NCBI GenBank assembly: GCA_027574665.1 | Contig: CM050672.1 | Coordinates: 11,454,001-11,518,000, forward strand | Origin: Rhynochetos jubatus | Lineage: Eukaryota; Chordata; Aves; Eurypygiformes; Rhynochetidae | DNA length: 64,000 nucleotides | Direction of reading: 5' to 3' | Shown: piece after piece, positions 10,825 through 23,199 of the stretch | How the letters are laid out: every line of letters begins with the position of its first letter | How positions within the stretch are numbered: position 1 is the first letter of the stretch | The notes under the pieces: generated by a model | What the model was told of the DNA's origin: nothing | The model's input: the letters and a program-made list of their open reading frames with translations, nothing else | The model's database searches: none | Made by a program: the position numbers and the translations under genes

Positions 10825-12389
10825 CATCCGGGAGAATATCAAGAGCAGGGGATGGAGCAAGGCACGCCTCAAACCACGAGAAGCTCCAGCCCAAAAGGCA
10901 GCCAAAATGCAGCCCACATCCGGGAGAATCTCAAGAGCAGGGGGTGGAGCAAGGCAGGCCTCAAACCACGAGAAGCTCCAGACCAAAATGCAGCCAAAAT
11001 GCAGCCCACATCCGGGAGAATATCATGGGCAGGGAGTGGAGCAAGCCAGGCCCCAAACCACGAGAAGCTCCAGCCCAAAAGGCAGCCAAAATGCAGCCCA
11101 CATCCGGGAGAATCTCAAGAGCAGGGGGTGGAGCAAGCCAGGCCCCAAACCATGAGAAGCTCCAGCCCAAAAGGCAGCCAAAATGCAGCCCACATCCGGG
11201 AGAATCTCAAGAGCAGGGGGTGGAGCAAGCCAGGCCTCAAACCACGAGAAGCTCCAGCCCAAAATGCAGCCAAAATGCAGCCCACATCCGGGAGAATCTC
11301 AAGAGCAGGGGGTGGAGCAAGCCAGGCCTCAAACCACGAGAAGCTCCAGCCCAAAAGGCATCCAAACTCCAGACCAAATCCGGGAGAATTTCAAAACCAG
11401 GGGGTGGAGCAAGCCAGGCCTCAAACCACGAGAAGCTCCAGCCCAAAAGGCAGCCAAAATGCAGCCCACATCCGGGAGAATCTCAAGAGCAGGGGGTGGA
11501 GCAAGCCAGGCCTCAAACCACGAGAAGCTCCAGCCCAAAAGGCAGCCAAAATGCAGCCCACATCCGGGAGAATCTCAAGAGCAGGGGGTGGAGCAAGCGA
11601 GGCCTCAAACCACGAGAATTTCCAGCCCAAAAATGCAGCCAAAATGCAGCCCACATCCGGGAGAATATCATGGGCAGGGGGTGGAGGAAGCCAGGCCTCA
11701 AACCACGAGAAGCTCCAGCCCAAAATGCAGCCAAAATGCAGCCCACATGCGGGAGAATCTCAAGAGTAGGGGGTGGAGCAAGCCAGGCCTCAAACCACGA
11801 GAAGCTCCAGCCCAAAATGGTAACCAAAATGCAGCCCACCTCCTGGAGAATCTCAAGAGCAGGGGGTGGAGGAAGCCAGGACTCAAACCACGAGAAGCTC
11901 CAGCCCAAAATGCAGCCAAAATGCAGCCCACATCCGGGAGAATATCAAGAGCAGGGGATGGAGCAAGGCACGCCTCAAACCACGAGAAGCTCCAGCCCAA
12001 AAGGCAGCCAAAATGCAGCCCACATCCGGGAGAATCTCAAGAGCAGGGGGTGGAGCAAGGCAGGCCTCAAACCACGAGAATCTCCAGCCCAAAAGGCAGC
12101 CAAAATCCAGCCCACATCCGGGAGAATAGCAAGAGCAGGGTGTGGAGCAAGCCAGGGCTCAAACCATGAGAAGCTCCAGCCCAAAAGGCAGCCAAATCCA
12201 GCCCACATCTGGGAGAATATCAAGAGCAGGTGGTGGAGCAAGGCAGGCCTCAAACCACGAGAAGCTCCAGCCCAAAAAGCAGCCAAAATCCATCCCACAT
12301 CCCAGAGAATCTCAATAGCAAGGGGTGGAGCAAGGCAGGCCTCAAACCACGAGAAGCTCCAGCCCAAATGGCAGCCAAAATGCCGCCCA
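10825..12389 (+). repeat. 17-monomer (1,565-bp) tandem duplication, first copy
   Basis: Matches the next 1,565 bp nearly base for base. Shared private marks include GGGATGGAGCAAGGCACGCC (10848 and 12413), AAAATGGTAACC with CACCTCCTGG (near 11818 and 13383), and the 91-bp CAGCCAAATCC monomer (12199 and 13760). The unit length is 17 x 92 + 1. The left breakpoint is bracketed by AAAATGCAGCC in copy 1 against AAATGGCAGCC at the matching site. Within it, monomers from about 11246 also match an upstream stretch from about 10140, 1,106 bp away. Confidence 0.9.
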
Positions 12390-13975
12390 CATCCGGGAGA
12401 ATATCAAGAGCAGGGGATGGAGCAAGGCACGCCTCAAACCACGAGAAGCTCCAGCCCAAAAGGCAGCCAAAATGCAGCCCACATCCGGGAGAATCTCAAG
12501 AGCAGGGGGTGGAGCAAGGCAGGCCTCAAACCACGAGAAGCTCCAGACCAAAATGCAGCCAAAATGCAGCCCACATCCGGGAGAATATCATGGGCAGGGA
12601 GTGGAGCAAGCCAGGCCCCAAACCACGAGAAGCTCCAGCCCAAAAGGCAGCCAAAATGCAGCCCACATCCGGGAGAATCTCAAGAGCAGGGGGTGGAGCA
12701 AGCCAGGCCCCAAACCATGAGAAGCTCCAGCCCAAAAGGCAGCCAAAATGCAGCCCACATCCGGGAGAATCTCAAGAGCAGGGGGTGGAGCAAGCCAGGC
12801 CTCAAACCACGAGAAGCTCCAGCCCAAAATGCAGCCAAAATGCAGCCCACATCCGGGAGAATCTCAAGAGCAGGGGGTGGAGCAAGCCAGGCCTCAAACC
12901 ACGAGAAGCTCCAGCCCAAAAGGCATCCAAACTCCAGACCAAATCCGGGAGAATTTCAAAACCAGGGGGTGGAGCAAGCCAGGCCTCAAACCACGAGAAG
13001 CTCCAGCCCAAAAGGCAGCCAAAATGCAGCCCACATCCGGGAGAATCTCAAGAGCAGGGGGTGGAGCAAGCCAGGCCTCAAACCACGAGAAGCTCCAGCC
13101 CAAAAGGCAGCCAAAATGCAGCCCACATCCGGGAGAATCTCAAGAGCAGGGGGTGGAGCAAGCGAGGCCTCAAACCACGAGAATTTCCAGCCCAAAAATG
13201 CAGCCAAAATGCAGCCCACATCCGGGAGAATATCATGGGCAGGGGGTGGAGGAAGCCAGGCCTCAAACCACGAGAAGCTCCAGCCCAAAATGCAGCCAAA
13301 ATGCAGCCCACATGCGGGAGAATCTCAAGAGTAGGGGGTGGAGCAAGCCAGGCCTCAAACCACGAGAAGCTCCAGCCCAAAATGGTAACCAAAATGCAGC
13401 CCACCTCCTGGAGAATCTCAAGAGCAGGGGGTGGAGGAAGCCAGGACTCAAACCACGAGAAGCTCCAGCCCAAAATGCAGCCAAAATGCAGCCCACATCC
13501 GGGAGAATATCAAGAGCAGGGGATGGAGCAAGGCACGCCTCAAACCACGAGAAGCTCCAGCCCAAAAGGCAGCCAAAATGCAGCCCACATCCGGGAGAAT
13601 CTCAAGAGCAGGGGGTGGAGCAAGGCAGGCCTCAAACCACGAGAATCTCCAGCCCAAAAGGCAGCCAAAATCCAGCCCACATCCGGGAGAATAGCAAGAG
13701 CAGGGTGTGGAGCAAGCCAGGGCTCAAACCATGAGAAGCTCCAGCCCAAAAGGCAGCCAAATCCAGCCCACATCTGGGAGAATATCAAGAGCAGGTGGTG
13801 GAGCAAGGCAGGCCTCAAACCACGAGAAGCTCCAGCCCAAAAAGCAGCCAAAATCCATCCCACATCCCAGAGAATCTCAATAGCAAGGGGTGGAGCAAGG
13901 CAGGCCTCAAACCACGAGAAGCTCCAGCCCAAATGGCAGCCAAAATGCCGCCCACATCCGGGAGAATATCAAGAG
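12390..13975 (+). repeat. 17-monomer (1,565-bp) tandem duplication, second copy
   Basis: Near-identical to 10825-12389. Homology ends near 13975, where this copy runs into GGGGGTGGAGCAAGACAGG while the first runs into GGGATGGAGCAAGGCACG. I saw no certain difference inside the compared stretches, so the duplication is recent relative to the monomer divergence around it. Confidence 0.9.
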
Positions 13976-15749
13976 CAGGGGGTGGAGCAAGACAGGCCTC
14001 AAACCACGAGAATCTAGAGCCCAAAGGGCAGCGAAAATCCAGCCAACATCCGGGAGAATCTCAAGAGCAGGGGGTGGAGCAAGCCAGGGCTCAAACCATG
14101 AGAAGCTCCAGCCCAAAAAGAAGTCAAAATGCAGCCCACATCTGGGAGAATATCAAGAGCACGGGGTGGAGCAAGCCAGGCCTCAAACCACGAGAAGCTC
14201 CAGCCCAAAACGCAGCCAAAATACAGCCCACCTCCGGAAGAATATCAAGAGCAGGGGGTGGAGCAAGCCAGGCCTCAAACCAACGAGAAGCTCCAGCCCA
14301 AAGGGCAGCCAAAATGCAGCCCACATCTGGGAGAATATCAAGAGAAGGGGGTGGAGCAAGGCAGGCCTCAAACCACGAGAAGCTCCAGCCCAAAAGGCAG
14401 CCAAAATGCAGCCCACATCCGGGAGAATCTCAAGAGCAGGGGGTGGAGCAAGCCAGGCCTCAAACCACGAGAAGCTCCAGCCCAAAATGCAGCCAAAATG
14501 CAGCCCACATCCGGGAGAATCTCAAGAGCAGGGGGTGGAGCAAGGCAAGCCTCAAACCACGAGAAGCTCCAGTCCAAAAAGCAGCCAAAATGCAGCCCAC
14601 ATCCGGGAAAATATCAAGAGCGGGGGGTGGAGCAAGCCAGGCCTCAAACCACGAGAAGCTCCAGCCCAAAGGGCAGCCAAAATGCAGCCCACATCTGGGA
14701 GAATATCAAGAGAAGGGGGTGGAGCAAGGCAGGCCTCAAACCACGAGAAGCTCCAGACCAAAATGCAGCTAAAATGCAGCCCACATCCGGGAGAATATCA
14801 TGGGCAGGGGGTGGAGCAAGCCAGGACTCAAACCACGAGAATCTCCAGCCCAAAAGGCAGCCAAAATCCAGCCCACATCCGGGAGAATAGCAAGAGCAGG
14901 TTGTGGAGCAAGCCAGGCCTCAAACCACGAGAAGCTCCAGTCCAAAAGGCAGCCAAACTCCAGCCCACATCCGGGAGAATCTCAAGAGCAGGGGGTGGAG
15001 CAAGGCAGGCCTCAAACCACGAGAATTTCCAGCCCAAAAGGCAGCCAAAATGCAGCCCACATCCGGGAGAATCTCAAGAGCAGGGGGTGGAGCAAGCCAG
15101 GGCTCAATCCATGAGAAGCTCCAGCCCAAAAGGCAGCCAAAATGCAGCCCACATCCGGGAGAATATCAAGAGCAGGTGGTGGAGCAAGGCAGGCCTCAAA
15201 CCACGAGAAGCTCCAGCCCAAAAAGCAGCCAAAATCCAGCCCACATCCCAGAGAATCTCAATAGCAAGGGGTGGAGCAAGGCAGGCCTCAAACCACGAGA
15301 AGCTCCAGCCCAAAGGGCAGCCAAAATGCCGCCCACATCCGGGAGAATATCAAGAGCAGGGGGTGGAGCAAGACAGGCCTCAAACCACGAGAATCTAGAG
15401 CCCAAAGGGCAGCCAAAATGCAGCCCACATCCGGGAGAATCTCAAGAGCAGGGGGTGGAGCAAGCCAGGCCTCAAACCATGAGAAGCTCCAGCCCAAAAG
15501 GAAGTCAAAATGCAGCCCACATCTGGGAGAATATCAAGAGCAGGGGGTGGAGCAAGCCAGGCCTCAAACCACGAGAAGCTCCAGCCCAAAACGCAGCCAA
15601 AATACAGCCCACCTACGGAAGAATATCAAGAGCAGGGGGTGGAGCAAGCCAGGCCTCAAACCACGAGAAGCTCCAGCCCAAAAGGCAGCCAAAATGCAGC
15701 CCACATCCGGGAGAATCTCAAGAGCAGGGGGTGGAGCAAGCCAGGCCTC

Positions 15750-17280
15750 AAACCACGAGAAGCTCCAGTCCAAAAAGCAGCCAAAATGCAGCCCACATCC
15801 GGGAAAATATCAAGAGCGGGGGGTGGAGCAAGCCAGGCCTCAAACCACGAGAAGCTCCAGCCCAAAAGGCAGCCAAAATGCAGCCCACATATGGGAGAAT
15901 ATCAAGAGCAGGGGGTGGAGCAATCCAGGCCTCAAAGCATGAGGACCTCAAGCCCAGAATGCAGCCAAAATGCAGCCCACATCCAGGAGAATCTCAAGAG
16001 CAGGGGGTGGAGCAAGCCAGGCCTCAAACCACGAGAATTTCCACCCCAAATGTCAGCCAAAATGCAGCCCACATCCGGGAGAATAGCAAGAGCTGGGGTT
16101 GGAGGAAGGCAGGCCTCAAACCACGAGAAGCTCCAGCCCAAAAGGCAGCCAAACTCTAGCCCAAATCCAGGAGAATTTCAAAACCAGGGGATGAAGCAAG
16201 CCAGGCCTCAAACCTCGAGAAGCTCCAGCCCAAAAGGCAGCCAAAATGCAGCCCACATCCGGGAGAATCTCAAGAGCAGGGGGTGGAGCAAGCCAGGCCT
16301 CATACCACGAGAAGCTCCAGCCCAAAAAGGCAGCCAAAATGCAGCCCACATCCGGGAGAATATCATGGGCTGGGGGTGGAGCAAGGCAGGCCTCAAACCA
16401 CGAGAATTTCCAGCCCAAATGTCAGCCAAAATGCAGCCCACATCCGGGAGAATCTCAAGAGCAGGGGGTGGAGCAAGCCAGGCCCCAAACCACGAGAAGC
16501 TCCAGCCCAAAAGGCAGCCAAAATGCAGCCCACATCCGGGACAATCTCAAGAGCAGGGGGTGGAGCAAGCCAGGCCTCAAACCACGAGAAGCTCCAGCCC
16601 AAAAGGCAGCCAAAATGCAGCCCACATCAGGGAGAATCTCAGGAGCAGGGGGTGGAGCAAGCCAGGCCTCAAACCACGAGAAGCTCCAGCCCAAAAGGCA
16701 TCCAAACTCCAGACCAAATCCGGGAGAATTTCAAAACCAGGGGTTGGAGCAAGCCAGGCCTCAAACCACGAGAAGCTCCAGCCCAAAAGGCAGCCAAAAT
16801 GCAGCCCACATCCGGGAGAATCTCAAGAGCAGGGGGTGGAGCAAGCCAGGCCTCAAACCACGAGAAGCTCCAGCCCAAAAGGCAGCCAAAATGCAGCCCA
16901 CATCCGGGAGAATCTCAAGAGCAGGGGGTGGAGCAAGCGAGGCCTCAAACCACGAGAATTTCCAGCCCAAAAATGCAGCCAAACTGCAGCCCACATCCGG
17001 GAGAATATCATGGGCAGGGGGTGGAGGAAGCCAGGCCTCAAACCACGAGAAGCTCCAGCCCAAAATGCAGCCAAAATGCAGCCCACATCCGGGAGAATCT
17101 CAAGAGTAGGGGGTGGAGCAAGCCAGGCCTCAAACCACGAAAAGCTCCAGCCCAAAAGGCAGCCAAAATGCAGCCCACATCCGGGAGAATCTCAAGAGCG
17201 GGGGGTGGAGCAAGCCAGGCCTCAAACCACGAGAAGCTCCAGCCCAAAATGGCAACCAAAATGCAGCCCACATCAGGGAG
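15750..17280 (+). repeat. About 1.5-kb composite module, copy 2 of 3
   Basis: Matches the module at 9120-10740 in marker order: GTCC variant at 15768, CAATCC at 15924, extra-A monomer near 16323, GGCATCCAAACTCC near 16697, AAAAATGCAGCC near 16970, and AAAATGGCAACC near 17249. It is one monomer shorter than copy 1 between the first marker and the extra-A monomer. Confidence 0.7.
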
Positions 17281-18555
17281 AATCTCAAGAGCAGGGGGTG
17301 GAGCAAGCCAGGCCTCAAACCACGAGAAGCTCCATGCCCAAAATGCAGCTAAACTCCAGCCCACATCCGGGAGAATTTCAAGAGCAGGGGGTGGAGCAAG
17401 GCAGGCCTCAAACCACGAGAAGCTCCAGCCCAAAAAGCAGCCAAAATCCATCCCACATCCCAGAGAATCTCAATAGCAAGGGGTGGAGCAAGGCAGGCCT
17501 CAAACCACGAGAAGCTCCAGCCCAAAGGGCAGCCAAAATGCAGCCCACATCTGGGAGAATATCAAGAGAAGGGGGTGGAGCAAGGCAGGCCTCAAACCAC
17601 GAGAAGCTCCAGCCCAAAAGGCAGCCAAAATGCAGCCCACATCCGGGAGAATCTCAAGAGCAGGGGGTGGAGCAAGCCAGGCTTCAAACCACGAGAAGCT
17701 CCAGCCCAAAAGGCAGCCAAAATGCAGCCCACATCCGGGAGAATCTCAAGAGCAGGGGGTGGAGCAAGGCAGGCCTCAAACCTCGAGAAGCTCCATGCCC
17801 AAAATGCAGCTAAACTCCAGCCCACATCCGGGAGAATCTCAAGAGTAGGGGATGGAGCAAGGCAGGCCTCAAACCATGAGAAGCTCCAGCCCAAAAAGCA
17901 GCCAAAATGCAGCCCACATCCGGGAGAATCTCAAGAGCAGGGGGTGGAGCAAGCCAGGGCTCAAACCATGAGAAGCTCCAGCCCAAAAGGCAGCCAAATC
18001 CAGCCCACATCCGGGAGAATATCAAGAGCAGGTGGTGGAGCAAGGCAGGCCTCAAACCACGAGAAGCTCCAGCCCAAAAAGCAGCCAAAATCCAGCCCAC
18101 ATCCCAGAGAATCTCAATAGCAAGGGGTGGAGCAAGGCAGGCCTCAAACCACGAGAAGCTCCAGCCCAAAGGGCAGCCAAAATGCAGCCCACATCTGGGA
18201 GAATATCAAGAGAAGGGGGTGGAGCAAGGCAGGCCTCAAACCACGAGAAGCTCCAGCCCAAAAGGCAGCCAAAATGCAGCCCACATCCGGGAGAATCTCA
18301 AGAGCAGGGGGTGGAGCAAGCCAGGCCTCAAACCACGAGAAGCTCCAGCCCAAAAGGCAGCCAAAATGCAGCCCACATCCGGGAGAATCTCAAGAGCAGG
18401 GGGTGGAGCAAGCCAGGCCTCAAACCACGAGAAGCTCCAGTCCAAAAAGCAGCCAAAATGCAGCCCACATCCGGGAAAATATCAAGAGCGGGGGGTGGAG
18501 CAAGCCAGGCCTCAAACCACGAGAAGCTCCAGCCCAAAATGCAGCCAAAATGCAG

Positions 18556-19754
18556 CCCACATATGGGAGAATATCAAGAGCAGGGGGTGGAGCAATCCAG
18601 GCCTCAAAGCATGAGGACCTCAAGCCCAAAATGCAGCCAAAATGCAGCCCACATCCAGGAGAATCTCAAGAGCAGGGGGTGGAGCAAGCCAGGCCTCAAA
18701 CCACGAGAATTTCCAGCCCAAAAATGCAGCCAAAATGCAGCCCACATCCGGGAGAATATCATGGGCAGGGGGTGGAGGAAGCCAGGCCTCAAACCACGAG
18801 AAGCTCCAGCCCAAAATGCAGCCAAAATGCAGCCCACATCCGGGAGAATCTCAAGAGTAGGGGGTGGAGCAAGCCAGGCCTCAAACCACGAAAAGCTCCA
18901 GCCCAAAAGGCAGCCAAAATGCAGCCCACATCCGGGAGAATCTCAAGAGCAGGGGGTGGAGCAAGCCAGGCCTCAAACCACGAGAAGCTCCAGCCCAAAA
19001 TGGCAACCAAAATGCAGCCCACATCAGGGAGAATCTCAAGAGCAGGGGGTGGAGCAAGCCAGGCCTCAAACCACGAGAAGCTCCATGCCCAAAATGCAGC
19101 TAAACTCCAGCCCACATCCGGGAGAATTTCAAGAGCAGGGGGTGGAGCAAGGCAGGCCTCAAACCACGAGAAGCTCCAGCCCAAAAAGCAGCCAAAATCC
19201 ATCCCACATCCCAGAGAATCTCAATAGCAAGGGGTGGAGCAAGGCAGGCCTCAAACCACGAGAAGCTCCAGCCCAAAGGGCAGCCAAAATGCAGCCCACA
19301 TCTGGGAGAATATCAAGAGAAGGGGGTGGAGCAAGGCAGGCCTCAAACCACGAGAAGCTCCAGCCCAAAAGGCAGCCAAAATGCAGCCCACATCCGGGAG
19401 AATCTCAAGAGCAGGGGGTGGAGCAAGCCAGGCTTCAAACCACGAGAAGCTCCAGCCCAAAAGGCAGCCAAAATGCAGCCCACATCCGGGAGAATCTCAA
19501 GAGCAGGGGGTGGAGCAAGGCAGGCCTCAAATCACGAGAAGCTCCAGACCAAAATGCAGCCAAAATGCAGCCCACATCCGGGAGAATATCATGGGCAGGG
19601 AGTGGAGCAAGCCAGGACTCAAACCACGAGAATCTCCAGCCCAAAAGGCAGCCAAAATCCAGCCCATATCCGGGAGAATAGCAAGAGCAGGGGGTGGAGC
19701 AAGCCAGGCCTCAAACCACGAGAAGCTCCATGCCCAAAAGGCAGCCAAATCCAG
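18556..19754 (+). repeat. 13-monomer (1,199-bp) tandem duplication, first copy
   Basis: Matches 19755-20938 at an offset of 1,199 bp (13 x 92 + 3). Shared marks are CAATCCAGG with AGCATGAGG (18596 and 19795), AAAAATGCAGCC (near 18719 and 19918), CACGAAAAGC, AAAATGGCAACC (near 18998 and 20197), CCATGCCC (near 19085 and 20284), and the AATCACGAG variant. An older relative of part of this unit lies 1,751 bp upstream at about 17040-17480. Confidence 0.9.
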
Positions 19755-20938
19755 CCCACATATGGGAGAATATCAAGAGCAGGGGGTGGAGCAATCCAGG
19801 CCTCAAAGCATGAGGACCTCAAGCCCAAAATGCAGCCAAAATGCAGCCCACATCCAGGAGAATCTCAAGAGCAGGGGGTGGAGCAAGCCAGGCCTCAAAC
19901 CACGAGAATTTCCAGCCCAAAAATGCAGCCAAAATGCAGCCCACATCCGGGAGAATATCATGGGCAGGGGGTGGAGGAAGCCAGGCCTCAAACCACGAGA
20001 AGCTCCAGCCCAAAATGCAGCCAAAATGCAGCCCACATCCGGGAGAATCTCAAGAGTAGGGGGTGGAGCAAGCCAGGCCTCAAACCACGAAAAGCTCCAG
20101 CCCAAAAGGCAGCCAAAATGCAGCCCACATCCGGGAGAATCTCAAGAGCAGGGGGTGGAGCAAGCCAGGCCTCAAACCACGAGAAGCTCCAGCCCAAAAT
20201 GGCAACCAAAATGCAGCCCACATCAGGGAGAATCTCAAGAGCAGGGGGTGGAGCAAGCCAGGCCTCAAACCACGAGAAGCTCCATGCCCAAAATGCAGCT
20301 AAACTCCAGCCCACATCCGGGAGAATTTCAAGAGCAGGGGGTGGAGCAAGGCAGGCCTCAAACCACGAGAAGCTCCAGCCCAAAAAGCAGCCAAAATCCA
20401 TCCCACATCCCAGAGAATCTCAATAGCAAGGGGTGGAGCAAGCCAGGCCTCAAACCACGAGAAGCTCCAGCCCAAAGGGCAGCCAAAATGCAGCCCACAT
20501 CTGGGAGAATATCAAGAGAAGGGGGTGGAGCAAGGCAGGCCTCAAACCACGAGAAGCTCCAGCCCAAAAGGCAGCCAAAATGCAGCCCACATCCGGGAGA
20601 ATCTCAAGAGCAGGGGGTGGAGCAAGCCAGGCTTCAAACCACGAGAAGCTCCAGCCCAAAAGGCAGCCAAAATGCAGCCCACATCCGGGAGAATCTCAAG
20701 AGCAGGGGGTGGAGCAAGGCAGGCCTCAAATCACGAGAAGCTCCAGACCAAAATGCAGCCAAAATGCAGCCCACATCCGGGAGAATATCATGGGCAGGGA
20801 GTGGAGCAAGCCAGGACTCAAACCACGAGAATCTCCAGCCCAAAAGGCAGCCAAAATCCAGCCCATATCCGGGAGAATAGCAAGAGCAGGGGGTGGAGCA
20901 AGCCAGGCCTCAAACCACGAGAAGCTCCATGCCCAAAA
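19755..20938 (+). repeat. 13-monomer (1,199-bp) tandem duplication, second copy
   Basis: Nearly one full period of the unit at 18556-19754. Homology stops near 20938, where this copy reads AAAATGCAGCTAAACTCC and the first reads AAAAGGCAGCCAAATCC. One visible difference is GCAAGGCAGG near 19250 against GCAAGCCAGG near 20449. Confidence 0.9.
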
Positions 20939-21464
20939 TGCAGCTAAACTCCAGCCCACATCCGGGAGAATTTCAAGAGCAGGGGATGGAGCAAGGCAGG
21001 CCTCAAACCACGAGAAGCTCCAGCCCAAAAAGCAGCCAAAATGCAGCCCACATCCGGGAGAATCTCAAGAGCAGGGGGTGGAGCAAGCCAGGGCTCAAAC
21101 CATGAGAAGCTCCAGCCCAAAAGGCAGCCAAATCCAGCCCACATCCGGGAGAATATCAAGAGCAGGTGGTGGAGCAAGGCAGGCCTCAAACCACGAGAAG
21201 CTCCAGCCCAAAAAGCAGCCAAAATCCAGCCCACATCCCAGAGAATCTCAATAGCAAGGGGTGGAGCAAGGCAGGCCTCAAACCACGAGAAGCTCCAGCC
21301 CAAAGGGCAGCCAAAATGCAGCCCACATCTGGGAGAATATCAAGAGAAGGGGGTGGAGCAAGGCAGGCCTCAAACCACGAGAAGCTCCAGCCCAAAAGGG
21401 AGCCAAAATGCAGCCCACATCCGGGAGAATCTCAAGAGCAGGGGGTGGAGCAAGCCAGGCCTCA

Positions 21465-23080
21465 AACCACGAGAAGCTCCAGTCCAAAAAGCAGCCAAAA
21501 TGCAGCCCACATCCGGGAAAATATCAAGAGCGGGGGGTGGAGAAAGCCAGGCCTCAAACCACGAGAAGCTCCAGCCCAAAATGCAGCCAAAATGCAGCCC
21601 ACATATGGGAGAATATCAAGAGCAGGGGGTGGAGCAATCCAGGCCTCAAAGCATGAGAACCTCAAGCCCAAAAGGCAGCCAAAATGCAGCCCACATCCAG
21701 GAGAATCTCAAGAGCAGGGGGTGGAGCAAGCCAGGCCTCAAACCACGAGAATTTCCATCCCAAATGTCAGCCAAAATCCAGCCCACATCCGGGAGAATAG
21801 CAAGAGCTGGGGTTGGAGGAAGGCAGGCCTCAAACCACGAGAAGCTCCAGCCCAAAAGGCAGCCAAACTCCAGCCCAAATCCGGGAGAATTTCAAAACCA
21901 GGGGATGAAGCAAGCCAGGCCTCAAACCTCGAGAAGCTCCAGCCCAAAAGGCAGCCAAAATCCAGCCCACCTCCGGGAGAATCTCAAGAGCAGGGGGTGG
22001 AGCAAGCCAGGCCTCAAACCATGAGAAGCTCCAGCCCAAAAAGGCAGCCAAAATGCAGACCACATCCAGGAGAATATCATGGGCTGGGGGTGGAGCAAGC
22101 CAGGCCTCAAACCACGAGAAGCTCCAGCCCAAATGTCAGCCAAAATGCAGCCCACATCCGGGAGAATCTCAAGAGCAGGGGGTGGAGCAAGCCAGGCCCC
22201 AAACCACGAGAAGCTCCAGCCCAAAAGGCAGCCAAAATGCAGCCCACATCCGGGACAATCTCAAGAGCAGGGGGTGGAGCAAGCCAGGCCCCAAACCATG
22301 AGAAGCTCCAGCCCAAAAGGCAGCCAAAATGCAGCCCACATCCGGGAGAATCTCAAGAGCAGGGGGTCGAGCAAGCCAGGCCTCAAACCACGAGAAGCTC
22401 CAGCCCAAAATGCAGTAAAAATGCAGCCCACATCAGGGAGAATCTCAGGAGCAGGGGGTGGAGCAAGCCAGGCCTCAAACCACGAGAAGCTCCAGCCCAA
22501 AATGCATCCAAACTCCAGACCAAATCCGGGAGAATTTCAAAACCAGGGGGTGGAGCAAGCCAGGCCTCAAACCACGAGAAGCTCCAGCCCAAAAGGCAGC
22601 CAAAATGCAGCCCACATCCGGGAGAATCTCAAGAGCAGGGGGTGGAGCAAGCCAGGCCTCAAACCACGAGAAGCTCCAGCCCAAAAGGCAGCCAAAATGC
22701 AGCCCACATCCGGGAGAATCTCAAGAGCAGGGGGTGGAGCAAGCCAGGCCTCAAACCACGAGAATTTCCAGCCCAAAAATGCAGCCAAAATGCAGCCCAC
22801 ATCCGGGAGAATATCATGGGCAGGGGGTGGAGGAAGCCAGGCCTCAAACCACGAGAAGCTCCAGCCCAAAATGCAGCCAAAATGCAGCCCACATCCGGGA
22901 GAATCTCAAGAGTAGGGGGTGGAGCAAGCCAGGCCTCAAACCACGAAAAGCTCCAGCCCAAAAGGCAGCCAAAATGCAGCCCATATCCGGGAGAATCTCA
23001 AGAGCAGGGGGTGGAGCAAGCCAGGCCTCAAACCACGAGAAGCTCCAGCCCAAAATGGCAACCAAAATGCAGCCCACATC
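21465..23080 (+). repeat. About 1.5-kb composite module, copy 3 of 3
   Basis: Marker order as in the two earlier copies: GTCC variant 21482, CAATCC 21638, extra-A monomer near 22037, GCATCCAAACTCCAGACC near 22502, AAAAATGCAGCC near 22774, AAAATGGCAACC near 23055. Spacing from the first marker to the extra-A monomer (555 bp) equals copy 2, so copies 2 and 3 look more closely related to each other than to copy 1. Confidence 0.7.
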
Positions 23081-23199
23081 CGGGAGAATCTCAAGAGCAG
23101 GGGGTGGAGGAAGCCAGGACTCAAACCACGAGAAGCTCCAGCCCAAAATGCAGCCAAAATGCAGCCCACATGCGGGAGAATATCAAGAGCAGGGGGTGG

